Below are positions 10,701 to 19,970 of a stretch of 64,000 nt of DNA, one piece after another. The position numbers and the translations under genes are program-made. The first letter of the stretch is position 1, and each line of letters opens with the position of its first letter. The DNA comes from Fistulifera solaris (lineage: Eukaryota > Bacillariophyta > Bacillariophyceae > Naviculales > Stauroneidaceae). The notes under the pieces were generated by a model that had not been told where the DNA came from, made no database searches, and saw only the letters and a program-made list of their open reading frames with translations. The DNA lies in contig AP026133.1 of NCBI GenBank assembly GCA_030295235.1, positions 620,001-684,000 of the forward strand, written 5' to 3'.

Positions 10701-13438
10701 CAATGCTATCATCTCAGACGGACATTGGCTACCGAATGCCTGACAGCGTCATTGTTACGTAAGTGCATTAGTAGCTTTCTAGCCAACTGAATTGCTGACG
10801 TTTGACTCACAAACGCATTCTTTGCCACTTGACACAGTGTGTGGGATGATGTAAACCGAAATGGAATCCAAGACGTGGGCGAAAAAGGTCTTCCCAACGT
10901 CCCTCTCCAGCTTGTTCTCTCCGATAAAGTAACAACTCTGGCTGACGTGGGAGACGGTGGAACTGCACATTTGATAGTGAAATCTGATGCCGACGGGATC
11001 GTTACGTTCACGATGGTGCCCATGAACGTTGATCTCCGTGTAAAAGTCGTGCAAATGCCAGCAGGCGCAGTACCAACACTGAGCAACAGAGGTAATGAGA
11101 CTGTTGACTCCGATCTGAACAGTGACCTGACAACAGATTCTTTCCGTCTTTCTGGAGGGGGGAGCCTTTACAGCAAGGGATATCGGCATCTCTATGCCTG
11201 GTTCAGTGATTGTGCGGTATGTATTTAGTGCGCATGTGTCTCTTTGATTGAGGCCTTTTTCGCTCAGGCTCTATTGTTTGCAGCGTTTGGGATGATGCCG
11301 ACGGAGATGGGATACAAGACGAGGATGAAGTGGGAATCCCAGGGGCAACGTTGCAATTGGTCGATGCCGTAACGTCTGCACCGCTTGGAAGCACAGGAGG
11401 AAACGCGCACGAGTCCCAGGTCACTGACAAGAATGGCTATGTTGTCTTTACTGGTGTCCCTCAAAATGTGAACATCCGGTGCCGCGTCGTTAATAGCCCC
11501 CAGGAGCTATTCCTACATCAAAGGGCGGAGGCAATGAAACCACGGATTCCGATCTTAATAGTAACGGTCTCAGTGACTCATTCAGATTGGTTGGTTCCGA
11601 ATTTAGTGAGGTACGACTTCGTCTCGATAATGCATTTAGTGGTAGAAGAACCAAAAATGATCACATTGCGTGCTAACTATTTGCTTTCCAGATTGATCTT
11701 GGCTATAAAATGCCCGACGTCGTAGAGGTGCGAGTGTGGGACGATGCGAATGAAAACGGAATTCAAGATGAAGGGGAGACAGGAATAGAAGGAGTTGAGC
11801 TTCGACTTGTGAATGACACCCGACAGGATCTTGCCGTACAAGCGGAAGGCAATGCTCACGAAGTGCTGACAACGGATGCGAACGGTATCGCTCTGTTTAC
11901 GATGGTCCCCAAAGGGATTACTTTGCGTGTGAAAGTCGTCAATCGACCTCCTGGGGCTATCGAAACCTCGAAAAGAATCGGAGGCGATAGCAATAACGAC
12001 TCGGATCTAAACAGCGACTCATTTAGCGATTCATTCGATCTGCGCAATTTTAATGGAGGTGTTTACGGATCGATTGACTTGGGTTATCGAATGCCTGAAA
12101 CTCTTGAGATTCACGTGTGGGATGATATGAACTCGAACGGTATCCAAGATACTGGCGAGCCAGGTCTGCCTAACGTTGTGCTTAAGCTCGTGAAATCCGA
12201 CAGAACTGAGATTGCCGCCATTCAAGGAGGAACGGCGCACCAAGCAATAACCACGGGTCCGGACGGAGTGGCCCGTTTCTTAAAAGTTCCCAAGTCCGAG
12301 ACTATCCGAGCCATGGTGGTTGCTCCGCCGCCTGGAGCCAAGCCCACATCTAAAAACCAAGGTGGCGATGAGATGCTGGACAGTGACCTAAACGGCGACA
12401 TGTACAGTGATTCCTTTCAAATGGCTTCCTTCCGTGGCGCTGGAGCTCTCGGCATGGTACGTATTGTTCAATGATCTTGTTGTTGACTAAGAGTCTTTGG
12501 AAAGGAACGTTTCATGCACTAATCTTTCGCTCTGATTGCTTTACAGCTGGACCTCGGATTCCAAATGCCGGCTGACATGGTCGTTCGTGTTTGGGATGAC
12601 TTTAACGGAGATGGAATCCAAGACGCTGGTGAACCGTAAGTACTTGTTGTGGTTGTTGTTTCTTGATGGCACCCTCGTTGGATTGAAATCTAATTGTTGT
12701 GCATGTTCTCCGTCGAACGACAGAGGAATTCAAGGTGTCGAACTAGGAATGGTCTTGAATGATAAAGTCACGCCCTTGCCGAATATTGGAGGCGGCAGCA
12801 ATGCTCATCTGGTAAAATTCACTGACGAAAATGGCTACGCCACCTTTGTGGGGGTGCCTCGGACCGAAACCGTACGGATCAAAGTCATGAATGCCCCGCC
12901 TGGTTCCGTGCCGACTCATCGAAACCGCGGTACAGATGACCAGGCCGACTCGGATATGGGAACGGATTTAGTGACCGACTCTTTCGATATGAACAACTTT
13001 AAAGGCGTCGGAGCTATCGGTCAAATGGACCTCGGCTTCCGCATGCCCAAGACAGTGGTCGTCCGTGTTTGGAGAGATACCGACGGCGATGGCATTCAGG
13101 ATGAGAACGAAGAAGGCTTTGAAGGTATCCGCGTACAGATTGTGAACGCCACGACCCGCCTCCCTCTTCCCGAACAAGGAAACAACGGGACCGCACACCA
13201 GGTCCTCACCACAGGTTCCGACGGACGGGTTCGTTTCACCAAAGTTCCGCAGAGCACTTCCATTCGAATTCGAGTTTTGAATCCTCCTACCGGCTTCCGC
13301 GTCACCCTGAAGGATCGTGGAACAGATGATCAGCTAGATAGCGACTTGAATACTGATCACTTTACGGATGGCTTCCTTCTACCGAGCAATGTCGCGGAGC
13401 TTTTCGACATGCGAGACTGCGGATACAGGCCCATTTAA
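7789..13438 (+). CDS. Secreted VWD / cystine-knot-like / SdrD-B-repeat protein (11 exons)
   Basis: Start at the ATG at 7789 with a signal peptide (MRLITSIVGTSFLLNLAAHG). Exons with GT-AG introns: 7789-8318, 8387-8558, 8614-9059, 9124-9310, 9395-10650, 10718-10758, 10838-11216, 11284-11610, 11692-12456, 12547-12635, 12724-13438. Order: two Cys repeats; a VWD domain (SGDPHITTFDGHKYDC spliced to QAEGEVILAKSL); six more Cys repeats of type CX5-6CX4-7CCX4CXnC; then eight SdrD-B/Cna-B-like repeats, each with a V-VWDD-N-NGIQD-GE signature and a calcium-binding-like D-D-N-NG-D loop. Three frame breaks need repair: one base missing in C5 at 10158-10162, one extra near 11177, one missing in C5 at 11497-11501; the total is then exactly 1635 codons plus stop. 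Cell-surface adhesion or matrix function is inferred. The last four repeats are duplicated downstream. Confidence 0.85.
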
Positions 13439-13887
13439 TTCTTCATGCGGGCAATTTCCCAGTCCTTTAGTGATTCGCATACTTGATCTTCATATCTCAA
13501 TACATAATATAATTAAAAATAATCAATTTCAAAGTAAAGAAGCCAAGTATAGTAACCTCATGGATTATTGAAACAAATAATGTTGCTGCGTTTCGCTTTT
13601 GCGCAATACCTGGTAAAGCGTCAAGCTCGAGAGTGATCTGTGCCTCGTGACTAAAATGCAGTCGTGGCGAAATACAGACTACACAATAGAGCGATAGTCA
13701 TTGTGGATGAGCACAATCGGAACCGCTTTTTGCTGTAAAGAATTAAGTGACAATGGAACTGGTATGAACGATAATTGCATCATGAATAAGGCGCTGGAAG
13801 ATTGTTGATCGTGCAACACGGATCAAATACAACCAGGTGACGAGTAAGCACAATCATTAAGCCGTTAACGAAAACTATAGTCAAAAA
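13439..13887. other. Intergenic region (unit 1)
   Basis: Lies between the convergent ends of the SdrD-like gene and the ribosome recycling factor gene. It contains an AT-rich run (13500-13530), a TACCTGGTA motif at 13607 and, at 13656-13667, ATGCAGTCGTGG, the core of the repeat family also seen at 52201-52815. Confidence 0.5.
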
Positions 13888-14781
13888 TTATTCCACCGCC
13901 ATGATACTATTATGTTTCTCTTCGGCTGCACGATTGAGCTCATGAATCGCTTCTTCGGTTGCCGCCTCAACTTCTTGTTGAACTCGGAACGCATCATCTT
14001 TCGACACATGCTCCAATTTCCCGCGACACCTTTCTTCGTGACATCCATCGCCTTGCGGCGCACTTGTCGAATGCCTTGACGATACGACTCGGCACGTTTT
14101 GCCAATGTCATGGCAATCTTTTGACGACTTTCTAACGAGATACGAGGAAGGGGGAATGTTAACGACGCCATCTTCGGCGGAGGGATTGAGATTGAGCTGT
14201 TGTGAGACGGCCATGCGTACCGCCTTGGCAAGGGACGGATCAAAGCAAGTAGCTGTCGCCAACGTGGGTGATACCAACACGACTTGTGCGACCGATTGCA
14301 ACGAAGTGCGAGCACCGTACGCTTCCACTTGGACGTTGTCAAAGAGCGCGACGGTCGGCTCGGCGCCGCGCATGTTTTTGAGCGAATCGACAAAGCGTTG
14401 CACAATTTGTTTCATTTTGAGTTTAGTTTGTTTCGGGTCGGGGAGTAAATTCTGCTCTTCTTCTACTAGTTGCTCATCGTCCTCTTGATATAACTCTTCT
14501 TCGGGTTGCTCAACAGCTGCTGCCTCGTTTGTCGTCTCCGCTTTCCTTGACTTCTTTTTTTGACGACGCTCTTGAGCCTTTTTCTGACTTTGTTCGTGCG
14601 CCAGTTCATCCAAACGCTCCAAATGTTGTCCCATTTTCGCACCCGAGTGTTTAAAACGCCACGACGATGCTACAGTATCCACCATCGGAAGTGTCGAGGG
14701 ACGGAGGTTGACGACGACTCCTCGACGTCCCGTGTATTGCAGAGATTGTCGTAAGAGAGAGGGGAAACGCGAGGCATTCAT
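13888..14781 (-). CDS. Ribosome recycling factor, organellar (unit 1 copy)
   Basis: 297-codon frame, start at the ATG at 14781. An N-terminal basic region rich in Arg/Ser (MNASRFPSLLRQSLQYTGRR) looks like a mitochondrial presequence, followed by a Lys/Glu-rich linker and the RRF domain: FVDSLKNMRGAEPTVALFD, VEAYGARTSLQSVAQV, FDPSLAKAVRMAV, LNLNPSAEDGVVNIP, then the helical QGIRQVRRKAMDVTKK and the C-terminal helix ending NSIMAVE. RRF splits post-termination ribosomes with EF-G. Compared with unit 2, this copy has an extra G at about 14151-14155 and a missing C at about 14018-14022. The two breaks cancel, so the middle of the RRF domain is read out of frame while the ends are normal. Probably an artefact or a damaged copy. 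Confidence 0.85.
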   Translation of the reverse strand: MNASRFPSLLRQSLQYTGRRGVVVNLRPSTLPMVDTVASSWRFKHSGAKMGQHLERLDELAHEQSQKKAQERRQKKKSRKAETTNEAAAVEQPEEELYQEDDEQLVEEEQNLLPDPKQTKLKMKQIVQRFVDSLKNMRGAEPTVALFDNVQVEAYGARTSLQSVAQVVLVSPTLATATCFDPSLAKAVRMAVSQQLNLNPSAEDGVVNIPPSSYLVRKSSKDCHDIGKTCRVVSSRHSTSAPQGDGCHEERCRGKLEHVSKDDAFRVQQEVEAATEEAIHELNRAAEEKHNSIMAVE

Positions 14782-15089
14782 TGTTGCGTAGGAAAGAACT
14801 GAACGAAATCAAAAGTAGAGACGCTGAGGTAAGGCTCATTGTTTTGGATGTGAATGGTCAACATGAAAACGGCGCGCATCACAATTTACATCATAATACC
14901 TGGTACCCCGTAGTAGCATCAGATTGGCGGAGTCCGTCCATCGTACGTTACGTGGTGAGAGTTAAAAGGCAAAGCCGACGAGGCGAGCGACCACGAAAAA
15001 AATCTCTCAGGCATCAAACTATTCTATTCTGAAAAGCAGAAAATAGCTGCAAAGAGTGTCATGACAACTCATTTCCTTTTCCTTCTTTC
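14782..15089. other. Divergent promoter region, RRF / FAD oxidoreductase (unit 1)
   Basis: 308 bp between two divergently transcribed genes, so probably a shared bidirectional promoter. It carries an ATACCTGGTACC motif at 14896. No other structure is evident. Confidence 0.4.
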
Positions 15090-16485
15090 ATGAATCTCAT
15101 AGCACTGCGGAATTACGCCAAAACTACGGAAGCTCTCGCAACGACATCCTCTCGCATTGCCGTCATCGGAGGAGGGGCCAGCGGCATTTTCGCGGCCATT
15201 GCGGCCGCCCAAAACGGCCACAACGTTACCGTCTTTGAAGCCGCGGCCAAGACACTCTCCAAAGTCCAAATCTCGGGTGGTGGACGCTGCAATGTGATGC
15301 ACAATGCGAGTCGACCAGTCACCGAATTGTTGCAACAGTATCCCAGAGGACAACGCGAATTGCAAGGCTTGTTTCAAAAACGATTCCGTCCGGAAGAATG
15401 TCGGGCGTGGTTTGAACAACACGGTGTTGTCTTGAAAACAGAAGCAGATGGTCGCATGTTCCCCGTTACCGACTCGTCACAAACGGTCATGGATGCCTTG
15501 TTACAGGCGGCGGCGCGAGCGCGCGTGAAGATACGGACGCGCTGTCGAGTTCAAGCGTTGCAGAAACCCAACAACAATCAAACATTTACGGTTTCTATAG
15601 TCGACAAGTCCGTATCAGATCAAGCTATAGTAAAAGAATGCTATGACGCTGTGATCTTAGCTACTGGCTCAATGCCTTTGGGCTATCAATTGGCCAAGTC
15701 GGTGGGGCATTCGCTTGTAAATACGGTGCCGTCGTTGTTCACATTGAATGCCGATGAGGCCGTTCGTCCGGGAGGTGTTTTGCATGGATTGTCGGGTGTT
15801 TCGGTGCCGTTAGGTCGGGTCTCGTACTGGCCGCCGAACACGGAACCGGTGCGGAAGAAAGTATTACACGAACAGGAAGGTCCGTTGCTCATTACGCACT
15901 ACGGATTATCCGGACCAGCGGCATTGCGAGTCAGTGCGTTTGGAGCGAGGCTTTGGCGGAGCATTCCTACAAAGGAACTCTGAAAGTACACTGGGCACCC
16001 TCGTTTGGATCCAGCGTAGAGGATATTTTCGATCAGCTGTGGTTTATGACGACGTCAAATCCGCGAAAAATCATTTCGACGGTGTGCCCGTTGATTCGAG
16101 CCGATCCGGTGACGAGCACTGTGACAACTGCCATTCCACGACGTCTATGGAGTGCACTGGTGCAAGCGGCCGGTGTCGACGAAGCGACAGTCTGGGGCGG
16201 TGTTTCAAAAAGGTCGTTCGCCAGCTGGCACTGCAAGTGGCGGAATGTCCCATTACGATGACCGGTAAGGGAACGTTCAAAGAAGAATTCGTAACAGCAG
16301 GAGGTGTTCCGTTGAAGGAAATTGATATGACACAAATGGAAAGTAAAGTGTGTCCTGGTTTGTTTCTTTGCGGGGAAGTCATCAATGTGGATGGAGTGAC
16401 GGGTGGTTTCAATTTCATGAATGCATGGGGGACGGGATACGTGGCTGGAAATGCAGTGGGCGACTCGATCAGGAGAGCGGCATAA
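15090..16485 (+). pseudogene. FAD-dependent oxidoreductase, BaiN/HI0933 type (unit 1 copy, frame broken)
   Basis: Start at the ATG at 15090. The N-terminal dinucleotide-binding motif VIGGGASGIFAAIAAAQNG and the family motif SGGGRCNVMHN are intact. Relative to the intact unit 2 copy (34595-35992), one A is missing near 15951 (GAGGCTTTGG versus GAGGACTTTGG) and one in the A run near 16211-16215. The frame is therefore lost between about 15952 and 16213 and resumes for the C-terminal LFLCGEVINVDGVTGGFN motif. If the breaks are real, the protein would end shortly after the first one. See the unit 2 copy for function. Confidence 0.75.
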
Positions 16486-16681
16486 AAGGAGAGAAAGCTG
16501 GCTACAGTTTATGCTCTAAGTTATCGCTATGCTCATGACATGGCATCTATTGTTTCGATGAGCGAGAACAACGTCCGTCCCGACACAGATGCATGATCTC
16601 AACTTTGCCATTTTGAAAAAGCTGGTGGACTGGGTGCTGTATCCGTCTGTGAGCAACAGTAAAGGACCCTTTGTCGTGATT

Positions 16682-17530
16682 TCAATTTTTCTGTTGCCTT
16701 GTCGGCCTGATTTCTCCAGGATTCGTCAACCAGTCCTGGGAAAAGGTGAGACCAGTGACTGCTTCCAAGTCCGTCCACCGAACCAAGAAATCTTGATAGT
16801 CGCTTTTCTCGGGAAGCTTTTCATTCGGAACCACGAAACAGGCGAATTCACGGATAGAGTAAGCTCTCTCTGGTTGATTTGGATCAACAACTACAACGAC
16901 TTTAAACAAATGAGTCGGAACAGATACTAATGATGGCGGATTTCCCAATCCTTTGTATTGGTATTCAAATAGCTTGTCTTCGAGTTTTCGTTGCGGAAGC
17001 CAAAGAGGCCCCGTCACGACGTAGGTCTCGTATTGTTGTTGTTTCGCTCTTCGTGCCACTCCTCGTGTCCACTTTTCCAGCCCCGCCCAAACCCCTCGAT
17101 TCATATCGGACGATTGTGGGGCTATATTGATGAGATTGTAAGTGTCTGATCGATTGTCTTGGAAGTCTGCCGCTGGTGCCATGTGCCCTCGGTCGTATCC
17201 TGATAAGTGATAATGCGAATTGCGAGAACGAAACCACTCGGGAAGCGATTTTTCTTCGTAAAAGCGATGTCGACGTTGATCTGTATTGGTTGTTTCGTCC
17301 GTGACGGTGAGGCGTTCCATGACATAGACGGGTGTCCTAGTTCGAACGTCAAAAGCTATTTCAAGATAATCATTCGGTCGGAAAATACGAATCGGAATCC
17401 AGGGCGACAGATTTGCGTTCGCCCAATCGCTTTCCGAAGTGTACAAGGTGCCGCCTACTGTCGTCGACAAGACGAGAGTTGGAAGGGCTATCCCTCGGAG
17501 TACTGCATTATGAAAGATCCGGGAGGCCAT
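16682..17530 (-). CDS. Endonuclease G-like DNA/RNA nonspecific nuclease (unit 1 copy)
   Basis: 282-codon frame from the ATG at 17530. The catalytic motif DRGHMAPAADF of the beta-beta-alpha-metal NUC family is present, with the downstream NLINIAPQSSDMNRGVWAGLE (metal-ligand Asn). The N-terminus is hydrophobic (LRGIALPTLVLSTTVGGTLY), as in mitochondrial or secreted EndoG proteins. Near 16741-16745 this copy has A4 where unit 2 has A5, so it ends GLTFSQDWLTNPGE... instead of GLTFFPGLVDESW...; the unit 2 reading (LTFFP) is closer to known EndoG proteins. It is tail-to-tail with the FAD oxidoreductase. Cleavage of nucleic acid in mitochondria or outside the cell is inferred from the family. Confidence 0.85.
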   Translation of the reverse strand: MASRIFHNAVLRGIALPTLVLSTTVGGTLYTSESDWANANLSPWIPIRIFRPNDYLEIAFDVRTRTPVYVMERLTVTDETTNTDQRRHRFYEEKSLPEWFRSRNSHYHLSGYDRGHMAPAADFQDNRSDTYNLINIAPQSSDMNRGVWAGLEKWTRGVARRAKQQQYETYVVTGPLWLPQRKLEDKLFEYQYKGLGNPPSLVSVPTHLFKVVVVVDPNQPERAYSIREFACFVVPNEKLPEKSDYQDFLVRWTDLEAVTGLTFSQDWLTNPGEIRPTRQQKN

Positions 17531-18031
17531 GGGCCCTTGGTGTTAGAAAATGTTATTGAAGTGAGACTTGGAGGCTGTTGAAAGAAGAAAGGTACCTGGT
17601 ACATGCCGCATGCCGATAACAGAGAGCAAAATGCGCCGATGACTTTTGCGGACGCGTAAACGGAAAAGTGCGCATCCCTGTTAGGGATAAGGGATAGAGA
17701 CTGACCGGTGCTATGTGCTATGGTTTTTCCACAGTAGATTTTGAAAACCGGTTTAGGAAGATCTAGGTTTTACTGGCGACCACAATGTCATAAGATCAAC
17801 TCAAATCAGAATTCAGCTAGCTTTCTTCTCCCCTTCGTAGTTACTACGTAATAAAGCTTGTCGGCACCTCTGTTCATTCCTTATCCAAACACAAAACATT
17901 CGCGAGCCGAAGGTTCCAGTGAAACAGCAACGTGCGCATCGGTGATCAGAGCGTTGTCAGTTATTGGATGAGAGAATGATGAATAGTTTAGTCTAGTGAC
18001 CACTTGATTCAAGCAAACGTTGCTGAACATC
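17531..18031. other. Intergenic region between divergent genes (unit 1)
   Basis: About 500 bp between the nuclease gene and HMG-A. Contains GGTACCTGGTACATG at 17591 and a short direct repeat TTAGGGATAAGGGATA near 17680. No open frame of note. Confidence 0.4.
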
Positions 18032-18946
18032 ATGAGCCTGTGGAATGAAAGGAAACCGCAGGCAGACAGCGACCGCGTCAAGCGGCTTAAACGGAGGGCC
18101 CGAACATCAAGGTCTTCCACAAACTGCTTATCCTTATTCCCTCGCCAATCAATTGCCGCTCGGTTATACCATGAACGCACCCCTACCACCTTATGATGAA
18201 CTAATTCATCCTTATTCGTCCGTAACATCGTACAATGTCCGAGACCAACTTTTGACACAACTGATCGCAGCACAACTGACCGGATCTATCCTGTACTCCC
18301 AATTGTTTCCACTGCATCCATACTTTCCGATAAGAAACGAAACCGTGACATTTATACATGAGCACCATAATTCCGGCGTCTTTCGAATGCAACCTAACCA
18401 ACCATCCGATCTCGTAAGCAGCGATGAACCGTCACAACATTCAGCTTCCTTCTCGGCACTCATACCGCCAGTCACAATCGACAGCCGACAACAGATACCG
18501 GCTGAAGAATCCACGCAACAAACACCTTCTAGTTCGTTACTTAGCAAGCCAAAGCGTCCGTTATCCGCTTACAATGTTTTCTTTCAAGAAGAACGTGCGA
18601 GGATTGTCAAAGAGAGGGAGCTCCAAAACAGTAAAGATGCTCCATTAGACTCGTCAAAGCAGCGGTACCAGCCAAACGGGACCGGTTTCGAAGATCTGGC
18701 AAAGGAAATTAGCAAGAGATGGAAGAGCATCGACAAGAAGCGTCTTGACAAATGTTCACAACTTGCCGAAACTGATACGGTAAGATACCAAAAGAGCTGG
18801 CTGCGTACAAGGAGCAAAGAGAGGCCAAGCTTTCGGCAATGCAGCAAGCTCAAGTAGCATCTGTATCGGAAGAGGCATGGAAGCGCTATATCGCGGAAGC
18901 AGAAAAACAAAAGCCTCTTAGGAACAGGAAACGGAAACGAAAATAG
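18032..18946 (+). pseudogene. HMG-box protein A (unit 1 copy, frame broken)
   Basis: Homologue of 37542-38461. The ATG at 18032 starts MSLWNERKPQADSDRVK but the frame is lost near 18088, where unit 1 has an extra base relative to unit 2 (CGGCTTAAACGGA versus CGGCGAAACGGA); the next frame runs 18045-18857. The HMG box is clear: KPKRPLSAYNVFFQEERARI, then NGTGFEDLAKEISKRWKSID. The second break at the A4 run 18790-18793 is shared with unit 2; one added A gives a charged C-terminal tail (LAAYKEQREAKLSAMQQAQ) ending at 18946. DNA-bending chromatin protein by family. Reading frame status is uncertain for the reasons given in the summary. Confidence 0.75.
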
Positions 18947-19125
18947 TGTTCGCAACTTTCTTCAAATGCTTTTGTCAACGTCTTTCAACACAGAACAATG
19001 ACTAACGAAAAAATCTCGACGAAAACGCGAGTTCCCCATTCTCGTGCAAACAATCGTAATGTATCTTTCACTATAAATGATGATGGTTTTGTTTTAGTTT
19101 CATCAGCGTCGACCTTCATTCCTGG

Positions 19126-19467
19126 TCAGAAACGGTTTGGTGGCATAAATAATGAAGCAAAACCCTCGCCGTTTGGCCGGTGGCAGCGCACGCACTGGCT
19201 GATGACTGATGATGATTCATTCACGCGAAGCGTAGATCGAGAATTTAGACACGAGTGCTCATTTTCGCGATCTTCGCGCGGCGACTTTTTTGTACACCCT
19301 CCTCTTCGTAAAATATCAACAATATCTGCTGATTCCTGACTAATTTCATCTTCGTTTGTGTCATTGTAAGAGATTTGGTGTTTCCCGCTAGATTCTTCTT
19401 TGTCCGATGACAATCCACTGTCAGGAAGCAAGAAAAGGGGTTCCTTGTCCGATGTATGACCATCCAT
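19126..19467 (-). CDS. Small acidic hypothetical ORF (unit 1)
   Basis: 113 codons from the ATG at 19467 (MDGHTSDKEPLFLLPDSG), acidic Ser/Asp/Glu-rich, without recognisable domain. The unit 2 counterpart starts at 38977, with replacements S to P, N to D and D to E in the first 50 codons, and loses the frame after GGCTK because of a T-run difference. The amino-acid changes are mild but not clearly under selection. It could be a real small nuclear-type protein or a chance frame. Confidence 0.3.
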   Translation of the reverse strand: MDGHTSDKEPLFLLPDSGLSSDKEESSGKHQISYNDTNEDEISQESADIVDILRRGGCTKKSPREDRENEHSCLNSRSTLRVNESSSVISQCVRCHRPNGEGFASLFMPPNRF

Positions 19468-19614
19468 GCCTCTCTTCTACACAACTGTCGAGAGCAACAG
19501 TGTGAATAAAGGCTCATGCGGGCACAAACCCCCATGTCGAAAAACAAGTCGCTTTCCTAGCAAACCGCACCAGCAAGTTATATCGCAGCACTCTTGTAAG
19601 CCGTTTCCGCATCA

Positions 19615-19970
19615 TCAACGTTGGTAAAGCACAAAACTGTGCCCTTCGTCTGGGTCACGAACAACGAAGGCAAAATCAATAGTTCCGGTAAATTCTCCAT
19701 CAGCATCGAGCAAAAATCCCAAATGCAACACCTATCGTCAAAACTACCATTGTCGCGAATCCTTCTCTTTTCCCATTCCTTCTCTCTTATTCATTGCTTT
19801 TCTGGCCATTTCGCTTTTCTTGACGTCGGCCGACATGACTTTAAAACTCTGATCAGGAAAGGTGTCGATAACCATAAAACCCTCTCGGAACTGGGACAAT
19901 GTTGAAAGGTACTTGTCAAAATAGGCAACAAAACCGATTGTGTGTTCGATTGCACTGCATAACTACATGA
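19615..19970 (-). pseudogene. Fragment of an unidentified protein-coding gene (unit 1)
   Basis: Reading leftwards from about 19970, a coherent stretch appears: TIGFVAYFDKYLSTLSQFRE, then GFMVIDTFPDQSFKVMSADV, KKSEMARKAMNKRE, and after a frame break near 19757 a hydrophobic VLTIGVAFGIL and a terminal DFAFVVRDPDEGYSFVLYQR before the stop at 19615. No start codon is visible; an AG at about 19955 could be a splice acceptor. Copies in both units differ by single-base indels. I do not recognise the family. It may be the last exon of a gene or a decayed remnant. Confidence 0.4.
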
